Numbered from the stretch's first letter, positions 36,034-47,345 are shown. The stretch is DNA of 64,000 nucleotides from Liolophura sinensis (GCF_032854445.1 NC_088301.1:31914402-31978401); one strand, 5' to 3'. Notes: generated by a model from the letters alone, not told the origin. Program-made: numbers and translations.

Positions 36034-38467
36034 ATGGCGGAGAATCAGGTTATCATTCTGTCCTTGCTGATGGTTACAATATTTCCTGGTATGTAATATC
36101 TATAGGTTACATAGTTACTTTTTTATGTATGTTACACAATTATTTCTTAAGTTACTGACAGTTACAGTACTCTCAGGTAAGTAACATATATTCGTTACAT
36201 TGTTACTTCTATTGTTATTGCCGGTTACAATGTGACACAAATAGGCTACACAGTTATCTCTAACGTACATAGGTTACACATTTACTTCTGTATGTACGTT
36301 ACAAAGTTACTTCTGTATTTACCTACGGTTACAGTACTCCCAGGTATGTAACATATATTGATTACAAGACCGCTTCGATGGCCTAATGGTTAGAGCGTCC
36401 TCCTCGAAGTCAGGAGACCCCACTACTAAACGCGGGGTCGGGTCAAATCAAAGACTTTGAAAATGGTACTTGCTGTTGCCTTGCTTGGCGCTCAACAGTG
36501 AGAGGTTAGAGCAAGCAAGCAGGACTGGTTGGCCCAGTGTTTGTGAAATGTGACTGTGTGGGGTGTCATTGGCGTCTTCCGCGCGATGCTTCAGTTGGGG
36601 CAGTCCTTTGGTGGCATGGGCTCGACCTGCCACAAGAAGACACAATGTATATATACACACACATATATACACACACACCTAATGACGAAATTGTTAAGTA
36701 GGAGGTTGAACCCCAAGCATACATACACACATACATATATATTGGTTATACAGTTACTTTTGTCCTTACTGGTGGTTAATATTCTCAGGTATGTAACATT
36801 TATAGTTACATAGTTACTTCTGACGTTATTCATGTCAAAGACACATGGGACTGCAAGTTGATGTATAATATATTGTGGTTTAATAGTTACTCGTGCTTTA
36901 TTAATATTTACAAGGGTTTATCCAAGTCGATGAATAATGTATTTTGAGTGAGTGAGTGCTTGGGGTTTAACGTAACAATTTTTCGGTCAAGAGACGACGA
37001 AGGAGTCCTTAGAGTACATGCAATGTGCCTCTTTGTTGCAGGACGGATTTCCACCGATCTTTTATATTTATTGCTGTTTCACTGATACGGGTCAACCTGT
37101 TGTTGCACTATCCCCTTAATGCTGATCGCCAAGCGATTAAGCTACAACTTCCTCTTTTAAGGTATTAGGTGTGACCCGACCCAGGATTGACCCAAGCCTC
37201 TCCAAGTCGGTGCATAACGTATTTTGCTTTCGTAGTTATATCTGCTGTTATTAATAGTTACAAGTCTCTCCGAGTCAGTGTATAATGCACATAGGGTAGG
37301 CCTTAAACGTTATGGAGTGGTGCAAGTCTCTCCGAATCCAGTGCACAATGTAGGCCTTAATTATAATAGATATAGGTTGCATTTTAATTATGTTACTAAC
37401 GGTTACATGTGTGTAAGGCTTAAGAAAGGTATGGGCAAGGTTTCTTCGAAGAAATTTTCGTCATTAAGATTGTGGACATCATGTGCTCCGAATACCTATA
37501 TGTCATGGCAATTTCTTTGGCCAGGGGCTTTGAGTCAAACGAGTGGATGTGTTACGGGGTTGTTTGGCCGCGGATGTCGTTATCAGTGTCACTGTGCCGG
37601 ACAGACCCCATGTGACCCCAGCAGCGGACGGTGTCCCCGAGGATGTAAGTCTGGGTGGTCGGGGATGACCTGTCAGACAGGTGAGGCTCTATTTAAACTA
37701 TAGCATTAAAGATCCACCACTAATAATAGCGTCTTTTGTGAAGGAACCTGTCTCAACTTATACTAACTGCAGTTTCCTGCATCTGTCTCACAAACGGAGT
37801 CACAAATCCCTCGTCGGGTCTCACAGCCATAGCCGTAACCCCGGAAACCGGTCTCACGTGTAATACTGTGGCCTCGAAGGAGGACGCTGGTGTTAATTTA
37901 TAATGTAGTTTCGAAGGAGGATTCTACAGTATTTTCGAAGGAGTAAATTTGCAAATAAATGTCACCGACTAATAAAGAAATGAATTTCACTTACAATAGT
38001 CCGGAAAAAGGAAACCGGTCTCGCTTGTAATAATTGCAGTCCCGAAAGAGGGACATCACTTGGGAAGCTATTTCTTTCAACTGCCATTAATGACACGTTT
38101 CACGCTATAGTAAATTCATTGCTGATTTTCTCGACTGACGCACCATCGCAAAAGTTTATAACCATATTGACTCACTCAAAGTGTTCATAATTGTGATATC
38201 TTGTTCCTTTTTCAACAGAAAATGTGGCACTGGGAAAATACTCCATACAAAGATCCACATACAGGGACAATACAGCGGACAAGGCTGTTGATTGGCCAAA
38301 CCGTGAAGAGACGTGCGCAATGACAAGGCCAGGATATCCCGGATCTTGGATGGTTGATCTAAAGCAGAGATACGTGTTACACAGGATGAATCTGAAGTCA
38401 GGTTAAAAGACATTTCTTATCATTGTCCATTAGACTGGCTGTGTTACAGAAGAGGCGTTATCCCCAG

Positions 38468-38513
<46 letters not shown>

Positions 38514-41500
38514 TCACAATTATTTGACATGTATGAACGGAACTGTCAACTGGGCTTCTCCGGTTTCCATTCGCCTAAAGAGGCGTTCTTTCTGCGATCG
38601 ACTCGTCTTTACCAACGAGTTCAAGAGCTCGAATCCAGCTCTGCTAATAGCCTCCCCATATGCCAGACCACGTGGTATGTAAGGGGCTCTGTAAAAACAC
38701 GTGCTGTGGTTAGTACAGTGTTGAAAAAAGTTTATTTACGGCTTTAAGTCTGGAATGTTTGAAAGGTATATGGCATCATAGAGCACTGCTTCTTTGTACT
38801 ACGAAATCAGGGGCCGATTCCACAAAGACATTTCTGACTTAAGTCAAAATTTAAAACATTGTCACAATGTTTAGTTTGCGGCAATTGAAGTTGAAATCTT
38901 GACACACTTGTGTTAAGATAACATTCATGATGTGGTCAAAAATTTTAATTTACAGGGCCAAAAATTAAGGTCTAAACTTAAGTCAAAACTGGCTTCTTGG
39001 AGTCGGCCCCCTTTCTGACTTAAGTCAAAATTTGAAATACAATCTTAAAGCCTATTTTGAGGCTTTGGAAATCAAAATTTTGTCCACCTCATCAATGTTA
39101 TCTTAAGACAAGTGTGTCCAAATTTTAACTTTCGGTACCAAAAAGTAAGCATCGTAGAGAGAATTTAAATTTGGCTTAAGTCAGGAACGGCTTTGTAGAA
39201 TCGGCCACAGAGGCTTAATGCTAACCAAAAATGCTATGAATATTTCACAGCGGGCATTAATATTAACTGTCCACACTTTTTTTATGCAGAGCCATCCGAA
39301 GATTTGAAGGACGTTCGGGTGTACATCGGGGAAACAAGCGATCTGGTAACTAGTACCTTGTGTGGCTCGGTCTCAAGCCATACTGACCAATCACAGCTCA
39401 TCTGCGAGTCGCCATTGTCGGGTCAATTTGTGCACGTGGTCAATACCAAGTCCCAACTTGTTCTGTGTGATGTACAAATATATGGTACGATAATATTTTA
39501 ATCCTTCTGAATGTAGTACCTGTAATACTGTACCTTGATGCCATCATGGAATAGGTCTGCAATGAATCCGTTTCGTTTAAATTTGCCTATTAACCTTGCG
39601 ACAGGTAAACTTTCTTTGGGACTCATTAGCATGTGCTCATGCTAAGAAAAAGGCATGATTCAGCGGAGACAATAAATCTCACGTAAATTTACATGCATAG
39701 GCCGATTGAAAAGTTCATTTTCTTCACGAAACATTTATTACACAAGCTGCAACAGATCAAACTGCATATAGGATGAGAAAGTATTTTTGGCAGCCAGTAG
39801 ATATGGAATTTTATAACGGACGGTTAAAATGTTGAAAAAATGTCTTTCCGGGCCTTTGCATATGTTATTTAACCAATAGATACACAGTTTTAGTTGACCG
39901 ATAAAATATATCGCTTACAAAACATCACATTATTTCCATCGGAATGATAACTTCACTGATTCACGAAACATCGTCTTCAATCAAGACATACCCTTGGAGT
40001 ACCGCTTAACAACGGCTATCTTCATAAATTATGTGTTACTATTTAAGCTAAAATATTTTTTAAAAAATTTAAAGTTAAGAAAATAAAGTAAAAACCTTAG
40101 ATGGAGCTTTTAAGTCGGCTTAAGCCTTTAATGCGAATTAAACACTAACCGGTTTATTGTTGTCATTTAAAGTTTAAACGCTATAGATCGCTGCGACCAT
40201 CAGGCCATTAGCCAATCAAGTCGCATATTCAAATCCAGCTCTCGCTGTTTCGGCGGTGGCTTTAAGTCAAGAGGTTTGTCAGACACTTGGCGACGGGCGG
40301 TGGTTTATTCCGGGAACTCACTCTCTTATGCCCATAAACGTGACCGAAATCTTACAAGTAAAATATTCTTCACAGCGTTAAGTATCAACCGATCAATCAA
40401 TCGCGTAGTCATTATTTGAAGAGATGAAACAGAACAATATAACACAGTTAACAAACTGCATAAATTTAGAAATATGTTTGAAACAAACTGTGACGTTTGG
40501 TATTTTTTAAGGCAAATATAGTAATTTTTTCTTATGTGGTATACCTAACGTGCATTTCAGTGTGCAGTGATTACCGGTTTGGTGCCCTGGATTGTGAAGG
40601 CACCTGCCATTGTCACAACCCTGACGAGATCTGTAACAAGACTAGTGGCGTGTGTCAGAGCGGCTGTGCGCCTGGCTGGACGGGCCCCGGTTGTCAAGAG
40701 GGTACACATTTTTACCACCATAATTTTGTCTACGTAGCCTTGGTTCCCTAAACAGAAAATAATGACTCAAAGAGTTTGTTTTCTGAGTGATGCTTAAATG
40801 TATTCTGCTAGGAGTGAGTGAGTGAGTGCTTGGGGTTTAACGTCGTACTCAACAATTTTTCAGTCATATGACGACGAAGGAATCATTAGGGTGCATGCAC
40901 GTGTAATGTGCCTCCTTGTTGCAGGACGGATTTCCACCGCTCTTTTATTTAGTGCTGCATCACTGAGACGACTTACCGAAGGCAAGTAAGCCGCCCCGCC
41001 CGAGCCATTATACTGATACGGGTCAACCAGTCGTTGCACTATCCCCTTCATGCTGAACGCCAAGCGAGGAAGTTACAACTTCCTCTTTTAAAGTCTTAGG
41101 TGTGACTCGACCCAGGATTGATCCTGGATCTACCGGTCTATTCTGCTAGGAATACCTTAGCTTATATGTCTAGCCATCGCAGGCTGGGGTATCGCAAGCG
41201 CAATAGCGTGTCCATGGAACTAGACATTTTGTTTCAGCTGTGACGACATTATTCTTGTGGTCTTCGTCATCATTTGACGCTGAAAAGAACCCAGATACAT
41301 CAAGTCTTACTCTATGCGATTATAACGCTAAGGATTTGAGCTTAAGTCAAATGGACCAGAACAGTTTTATGTCCCATGAACTTCAAATATGGACAGGATT
41401 TTTGTAAGTTCCATATGCATGAACCATGAGTGAAAAAATCTACTTTCATTTTCATCTACTTACAATAACCCGCAAAAGCAAGGCACCAAAGACCCATTCG

Positions 41501-44500
41501 TGGATTTCGGGTTTAGTACTAAAATGGCGCGTCATGTTTGCCATGATTTCAAATGAGAAAGTTAATAAAGTAAACATATTAGACATATTTAATACATTTG
41601 TTCTTTTCTTCTTGTTCCATTTGAGCAGTCTGCCTTGGAAGCTTTGGCCCGGAGTGCCGTACACCGTGTGGTCATTGTCGGGGTGGGGCTATATGTGAGC
41701 CTGTATCGGGCGTCTGTGTGGGAGGCTGTCAGGCCGGGTGGAGAGGGAAGAACTGTGACCAAGGTACAACTGTGGTATATCCATTTATGCTCACCCACCA
41801 CCAGCCCATCTTTTCATCTATATGAACCTTTGCATCCATCTAACCCCTGGGTCACAGGATTCACACACACACACGATCACCTGTCACTTCATTCATCAAG
41901 CCGGGTATCTATATATCATCTACCTCACGCATTAATTAATGGCACCCATATGTGTCTTGACATTTCCCCTATAGTGCCTACCGATGTCGTCGGTGACAGT
42001 CACAGATCTGTCTATAGGCTTAGATAGATCTACACCTCGTCTGAGAGTCCGTCAGTCCTCCAGCTCGTCACGAATTAGGTTTTCTGACTTTTTCTTTCAA
42101 CGTTTCAAACTGAAACTTGGTAGCCTATACCAAGTTCAATTAAATAAAACGTTGAGGTCTATTTTCAACAATTTCTGATATTTACCTGCCTCTAAATATC
42201 AGAAAAGCAGAAATTGTTGAAAATAGACCTCAGCGTGTAATTAAATTGAACTAGCGTAAACGTAGGCCTATATGTACGGTTTCACCGAGACAAATTACAG
42301 ACTATGTTCGAGTTTTGGGTCGTTTTGTCCATTTTCACCAAAATTATGGCCGTTTGGGCTCTGTTGCAAACATATGACAGCTATTATTCCGACGACCCAA
42401 ACTTCCGAAATGCTTGTTCTGCTAGTTGATTGACCCAAATGATAATCAATAAATCTTAACAGGGTCAATCTCTCACACTACATATATAGGCCTGTATATG
42501 ATTTCCGGTTTCAGCATGTATACCGGGCTCATATGGCCGAGGTTGTTCATCAATGTGTGGTCACTGCTTGCACACTTCCTGTGACCCCTTGTCTGGGGCC
42601 TGTCCCCGTGGGTGTGACCCTGGCTGGATGGGACCCAGCTGCGATACCCCATGTTCCCAGGACCGCTATGGTGAAAATTGTGCCTTTACCTGCGGCAAGT
42701 GCCGGGTCGGATCCTCCTGTGACAGCGTCACGGGGTTATGTCCCCTTGGTTGTTCTGATGGCTGGCGCGGAGTGTTCTGTACATTAGGTAATATTACACT
42801 TTTTTTCTGGGATCTTTGCTGAATATCTACCGATCGAGATGTAAGAATTCCGTTATATTCCATCTGTATACATTAGTTAAATTTTAAATGCCATTTTGGT
42901 CATCTATATAACGAAAGAGTGATAAGAACTCCATTATATCCCATCTGTACGCGCTATAGTTTCTTTTTTAAGTGCTAGTTTCACCATCTATATATCGAGA
43001 GACAATTCCGTTATATTCCATCTGTACACATTAGTTGTATTTTAAATACCACTTTGACGATCTGTATAGCGATCTGTATGACATTACTCATATTTTAAAT
43101 GCTAAATGTTTTAAATGGTTGGTCATCTATATACCGAGCGATACGCAAGGATTCCGTTATATTCAAACTACATACTCTTTTTAACAGAGTGCCGTGAAGG
43201 GACGTACGGAGCTGACTGTGCTCACAGCTGCCAAAACTGCCACAGCGGTCATTGTAACCACACCACTGGTCATTGTGGGGTCATGGGATGTAAGACGGGT
43301 TGGAGCGGACCAAAATGCAATCAGAGTAAGAGAAGTTATAAATGTAAATAATAGGGAAATAATAAAACCTTCCCGCTGATAGGCCTACCACTCCTTGCCC
43401 CAAAGGCCACATTATCAGTATAACAGATAGGGAGACATCATCGAGGCTTTAGGGATACACTCTGACCTTTCTCGTGAACCAGAACCTATCAAATACGAAC
43501 ATAGGTCAGCATTTGGTAGGCTTTGGTTCGTCAAAAAGGTCGGCAACAATCCACCCAGTCTTTCCCTCATTCCTGGGATGGTAATATTGGATGTGGAAGG
43601 TGACATAAGTAGTATTTACATGTGTAGCCTACTGCCGAAAAAGGGGTTCTGATTAAGGTGCAGATTTTGGAGGCGTCCACTACTCAAAGTTTCTTGACTT
43701 ACTGCTACAATAGAAGGAGTTGAATACAAAAAATATACCGGTACTCATTGTGGGACGGGCGAACGGACGTACCTACTGACGGACGTCCATCACCTCCACC
43801 CTCCGTCTCCCGTGTGGATGGTGGACGATAAAAACTACACTTTCTCTTTCTGGTTACTAATGCTAGATCAGTGGTACACAAAATTGTTTTATGTAACCTG
43901 CTTGCGTAGTAATTCGAATGGACGCAACCAAGGACGCTTCGATTCTGCCGTCCAAATGCATTGCTTGAAAATCCAGACACATTGTGACACAAGATGCCAA
44001 AGATGCTAAAAATGGCAAAGGTGAGATACGTTGATATAATATGCAGACGTTTATTTAGCGGAAAACACAGTACTTTAAAAAATGTTACATTTCACTCGTG
44101 CATGCTTTGCCTCTGTTGTGTGTCTTTGATTTCCTGTATGTTGATTAAATTCGAACCTTAGTCCGCCTACAGTAGTTCAGACCTAAGCTGTTAAAGACAG
44201 TGTTCATTCCTGTCTTTGCTATGAAAAATAGGTGACGTACAGAATTATGTATGTATTGCAAGAGAACAGTAGTAATTCCAGCTTAGGCCCGAAACGCTAC
44301 TGCACGGGAAAATTAAGGCAACTCTGTGTTTCTTGTTCTTCTCTAGAATGTGACCCAGGTAAACACGGTTCCAGTTGTGAAATAGACTGTGGTCACTGCC
44401 GCCATGGGGCCATCTGTGACCCCAGTTCGGGGGTCTGTTCGGGGGGCTGTGCCGACGGATGGGTTGGATCTGTCTGTAAGGATAGTAAGTGTACAGCATA

Positions 44501-47191
44501 ATGCTTCGTTTTACGTTCTTGTGGGTACTTTCATGAAGGTTTTCGCGGTAAATTTTGCTGAAGCATAAGCAGGGTCAAAATGTCATACATCGAACTATAA
44601 GAAAAATCGACAACTACGACATTTCTCTTCAGCGCAGTTTAGGGGAAGACATGAACAGTATATCAGAAATTAGATTAACCAACCCTTTTCAAAGCGTGTC
44701 TTATATCCTTTTTAATGCAAGAAAACCTGTATTGTCATGAATTCGTCTTCTCGTCGATTCTGCTGGTGGACTAAGCATCTCTGAGGCCTGGTCCTTTTGC
44801 ATTGTTTTAATGTGCTAATTAAGCATTTATATGAATAGTTCAAATAAAACCCTAACTGAGGTAAACTGACAGTATTTTATCGGGTACCTGTGATCAGTTG
44901 GCAATTTATCACACGATTACCGCTTCTCAGGTTTAACTCTCTCTGCGTAAGTCTTTTATTATATTAGTATGTCCATTACTTTTTGCAGAATGCCAACGGG
45001 GATTCTATGGAGAAGACTGTGAAGTGAAATGTGGGGTTTGTTTTGAGGGTAGGCCTTGCCATCACGTGACTGGGAAATGCCCAGGCGCTTGTACCCACGG
45101 GTATTCCGGCACACTGTGCCAAAGTAAGTTTATGAGTACCAGAATAAGATGCTTATATATCATTATGCATTTAGGCTTAATTTGGCCAATGGCCAACTGG
45201 TCCATGCAGAGTACGTCTTGAAGGTTCAACAGAAACCTTTCGCGCCTACACAAAAAGTATTTTGTTAATTTCTATAACAAACTGATACTAGGCAAAATTT
45301 CGCATTTTCGAACCATGGCAACTTACAAGTTACTGCAAAGGTCACAGTACATTCAGATCAGATATATTCTGCTTGTAACGCTTTCACAGGTGACACTACT
45401 TATCAAATCATAGGTTAATCTGATGGACAACAGGATTCAATCTAGGCGTCGTAATACCAATAGTCATCCATGGTGGACGTTCCAGGTCAGTAATCACAAA
45501 ACCCATTTCCAAAGCAGTTTTCAACATAATCTACGAAGAAACAAAGAAATTTGAACGGATTCATGCATAGAGATGCAGGCAGCAGTTTGTTTTGACGCCG
45601 CAAAGACGCAAGAAATGTATAAGGCGTGTATATTTATTCAATATCCAAATAAGATACTTGTTAAAAGACAGTTATAAAGAAAACTGGCATGCTCTTTTTG
45701 GAGACTCCGTCCAAATTTGCTAAGACGAGAATATATGTAAAGTTGAACAAATTTAAAGTGAAGACCTTCGCTGGAATAACCTTTACACGCTAGTTTTTAC
45801 AGGAATAACTGTCGAGTGACGTCGATTGCCGTCACACAGCACACAGGATCTCACAAATGTTATATGGCGAGATATGTACACGCCCGGTGAAGGACCTTCA
45901 GAACACGGATGAATAGCTATGTGAATATGCTATGTGAAGGCAGCGTAATGCAATTAAGTAAGAAACCGCTGTCTTTGTACAAATCGTCTAGCAAATGAGA
46001 AGAACCAGGTCTGATAAAGATAACTCTATAATCTACAGCATAAAGCCATATTCGTACCAGACCAGATACAAATTTGCCAAAAGGGGGCCAGTTTCATCAT
46101 CGGAGTACCTACTACACTGTTGATATCTAGTTTTCTTGAATTTCTTATAGATTTTAATAGGAAATTTTAAAAAACTCGATACACATCGAGGCGTCATTAA
46201 CAGCAAACGTTGTATGTATATGTTCCTTCAGGTAAATACGATATCTGTTGGAGTCAACTTGACCATACTTAGCCTTTATCACACGTCCACTTTGTCAGGA
46301 GGAAGAACCTATTCTTCGAGGTCACTATGGGGTTTATCAGGTGCTTTTCGTGACAGGCTTGTAGGCATATACATACACTTTCCTCTTGAAGTTTTATTTA
46401 CCTAACTTGTATCACTGTCTGTAGAAGACCGCTGTGAAAGTTATCTGACCTTGACCTATTTTTTTTCAGGGTGAACTAGGCCAGTTCATCAATTTCCTTG
46501 TGTTAACACTTTATCTTACGGCAGATGCATGTAAAACTTACTCAGGGGAAATAATTTCCAGTTACCTTGAGCTATGTTTTCAAAACTCGTCAGTACCAGT
46601 ATCTTGATTCCCTTCTACACACTATCTTTGGAACAATATAAAACACGTAGCCATGATATGGCTGCAATATCGCCAAAATGGCATGAGGTCATAATTATTC
46701 ATTCATTCAATGCATAAAACATGGGAAGCAGGGTAAAGCTTAGTAGTATGGTTCGCGACCTGGCGAACCAGTTGCTATTTACGAATTTCTAATTTCTCCG
46801 TACACCTTGTGGAGCGGTAGATTCTAAGTGTTTTGATAAGCTTTGTGGTAGTAGGCTTCTCTGCACAATTTATCAAACGTACTGCATCTTGTACAATCAG
46901 TTGATTTTTATCTTGTCCAATAGTATAAGTTAATTAGATTATACAGTTTTATTTTCTGTAATTCTGATTAAGTCGATCTGTGTTCCAGAGAAATTACTGA
47001 TAGACCCGACACGTAATCTGCTAACGTCAGTGGTTTTGGGAACAGGCGCGGTGGTTTTCGGCTCTCTGTTCGCTTTCATCATCTGCCTGGTGATAAGATG
47101 GCGTCAAGATGACATACAGGACGACGGTGAAGAGGACGAAAAGCGGACTGAGCGGCGGGCCCCTCTCCTACGACGGTTAGAGAGTCTGTGA
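36034..47191 (+). CDS. Type I membrane protein: signal peptide, EGF-like, F-type lectin domain, seven EGF-like modules, TM, short tail
   Basis: Complete gene of 583 residues. Exons: 36034-36088, 37525-37680, 38219-38401, 39290-39484, 40561-40701, 41629-41763, 42515-42787, 43188-43325, 44347-44484, 44989-45123, 46989-47191. The start MAENQVIILSLLMVTIFPG is a signal peptide. Exon 2 is one Cys-rich EGF/laminin-like module of the MEGF/SREC type (C..G.FG..C...CHC....CDP.SG.CP.GC..GW.G..C). Exons 3-4 form an F-type lectin fold beginning NVALGKYS and ending CDVQIYG. Exons 5-10 carry seven more modules, two of them in exon 7. The last exon has a membrane helix about residues 532-557 followed by an arginine-rich and acidic tail. 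Every intron is phase 1. A cell-surface recognition or scavenger receptor role is inferred from architecture. The family is not named because I do not recognise a specific orthologue. Confidence 0.9.
36366..36735 (+). mobile_element. tRNA-headed SINE, second family, + orientation
   Basis: The head GCTTCGATGGCCTAATGGTT matches an RNA polymerase III A box, and GGGGTCGGGTCAAATC matches a B box. The body then runs through CTTGCTGTTGCCTTGCTTGG to a tail ending CCCCAAGCATACATAC. The same family occurs inverted at about 54530-54960. It split the tandem series of receptor-gene intron 1. Confidence 0.7.
36948..37200 (-). mobile_element. SINE fragment related to the 40812-41155 element
   Basis: It reads GAGTGAGTGCTTGGGGTTTA at the left, then CGACGAAGGAGTC, GTTGCAGGACGGATTTCCAC, a gap, and GGGTCAACCTGTTGTTGCAC through GTGACCCGACCCAGGATTGA. 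The order matches the fuller copy at 40812-41155, with part of the middle missing. A B-box-like GGGTCGGGTCACAC lies on the minus strand. Confidence 0.7.
38219..39484 (+). CDS. F-type lectin (fucolectin/tachylectin-4/pentraxin-1) domain, two exons of the receptor gene
   Basis: Exon 38219-38401 encodes NVALGKYSIQRSTYRDNTADKAVDWPN, then GSWMVDLKQRYVLHRMNL. Exon 39290-39484 encodes DVRVYIGETSD, LCGS, a GQFVHV strand and LCDVQIYG. This is the order seen in F-type lectins: NVALGK opening, WW-VDL strand, VRVG strand, G-YV-V and closing L-LCEV-VYG. The usual Asn-Arg-x-Asp-Cys-Cys fucose-binding stretch after the VDL strand is not evident; after HRMNL the sequence passes straight into KSGEPSEDLKDV. 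Sugar binding of the classic kind is therefore uncertain. Confidence 0.85.
38462..38514. repeat. ATA trinucleotide microsatellite in receptor-gene intron
   Basis: An almost uninterrupted (ATA)n run lies 60 bp after the first F-type lectin exon. A shorter AAT run lies at 13947-13976, just upstream of an EFR3 exon. Confidence 0.95.
38810..39209. mobile_element. Two foldback elements in tandem, GGCCGATTCCACAAAG family
   Basis: The first element (38810-39010) begins GGGGCCGATTCCACAAAG and ends CTTGGAGTCGGCCCC, with GACTTAAGTC sites inside both arms. The second (about 39011-39209) starts directly with CTTTCTGACTTAAGTC, lacking the outermost bases. It ends AACGGCTTTGTAGAATCGG. They fill the intron between the two halves of the F-type lectin domain. 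Confidence 0.85.
40190..40405 (+). repeat. Diverged SINE-like repeat in receptor-gene intron
   Basis: CAGGCCATTAGCCAATCAAG, ATTCAAATCCAGCTCTCGC, GAGGTTTGTCAGACACTTGG, GGTTTATTCCGGGAACTC, TACAAGTAAAATATTCTTC and CAACCGATCAATCAATC keep the order of the first SINE family. They are strongly diverged, perhaps an older subfamily. Confidence 0.55.
40812..41155 (-). mobile_element. tRNA-related SINE, second family variant, in receptor-gene intron
   Basis: The plus strand begins GAGTGAGTGAGTGCTTGGGG and ends with GTGACTCGACCCAGGATTG near 41120. On the minus strand this gives a B-box-like GGGTCGAGTCACAC head and a GAGTGA-derived tail. A fragment of the same body (AAGAGCGGTGGAAATCCGTC) lies in the opposite orientation at 833-908. 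Confidence 0.75.
42133..42252. repeat. Near-perfect palindrome, arms over 50 bp
   Basis: The left arm (42133-42184, AGTTCAATTAAATAAAACG ... GAGGTCTATTTTCAACAATT ... GATATTTA) pairs with the right arm (42191-42252, TAAATATCAG ... AATTGTTGAAAATAGACCTC ... AATTAAATTGAACT). The centre is only about 6-8 bp. It lies in the intron before the double-EGF exon at 42515. Confidence 0.92.
42830..43165 (+). repeat. Degenerate tandem repeat of about 95 bp, 3-4 copies
   Basis: Each copy carries ATTCCGTTATATTCCATCTG, then a TTTTAAATGCCA-like stretch and GTCATCTATATA. The copies fill the intron between EGF exons 42515-42787 and 43188-43325. Confidence 0.75.
45124..46988 (+). other. Last intron of the receptor gene
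   Basis: No further EGF-like module with flanking splice sites was found in this 1.9 kb, and the flanking exons join in phase. I see no clear repeat or mobile element here. Confidence 0.5.
46989..47191 (+). CDS. Transmembrane and cytoplasmic-tail exon of the receptor gene
   Basis: After KKLLIDPTRNLL comes a hydrophobic run of about 25 residues (TSVVLGTGAVVFGSLFAFII followed by CLVI) and then basic RWRQ, the stop-transfer pattern of a type I protein. The remaining tail is about 30 residues, with an acidic patch (DDIQDDGEEDE) and an arginine-rich end (RRAPLLRRLESL). There is no NPxY, no YxxL/I pair and no tyrosine at all, unlike the phagocytic receptors Draper and MEGF10. Confidence 0.88.
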
Positions 47192-47345
47192 TACCCATCT
47201 ACTAACCCAATATGCACATCACTGATTAAATACGCAATGCATAGTGTATGCCAACGCTCTGACGTGGCACCCCATACAGCATGTCCAATGCCGGTAGATC
47301 CAGACTGTGCTGACTTTGGGTTTCGCAAAAATTTTACTCGGTAAA

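Larger units (their letters stand above)
36060..37370 (+). repeat. Degenerate tandem copies of exon-1 end + donor in intron 1, interrupted by two SINEs
   Basis: The exon-1 end GGTTACAATATTTCCTG plus donor GTATGTAAT (from 36072) recurs as GTTACAGTACTCTCAG|GTAAGTAAC (36161), a diverged GGTTACAATG copy (36223), GGTTACAGTACTCCCAG|GTATGTAAC (36328) and GGTTAATATTCTCAG|GTATGTAAC (36774). Each is followed by a GGTTACATAGTTACTTCT-like stretch. Spacing is about 60-105 bp apart from the SINE at 36366-36735. A related degenerate series (CAAGTCGATGAATAATG and similar) continues at 36850-37370 around a second SINE piece at 36948-37200. Confidence 0.75.

Noticed and set aside
36375-36450. tRNA gene in receptor intron 1
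   Set aside because: A/B-box-like segments belong to the second SINE family and recur inverted, in three head copies, near 54800.
41635-42027. 130-codon frame overlapping an EGF exon
   Set aside because: It is out of frame with the Cys-rich EGF reading of 41629-41763 and runs on into intron.
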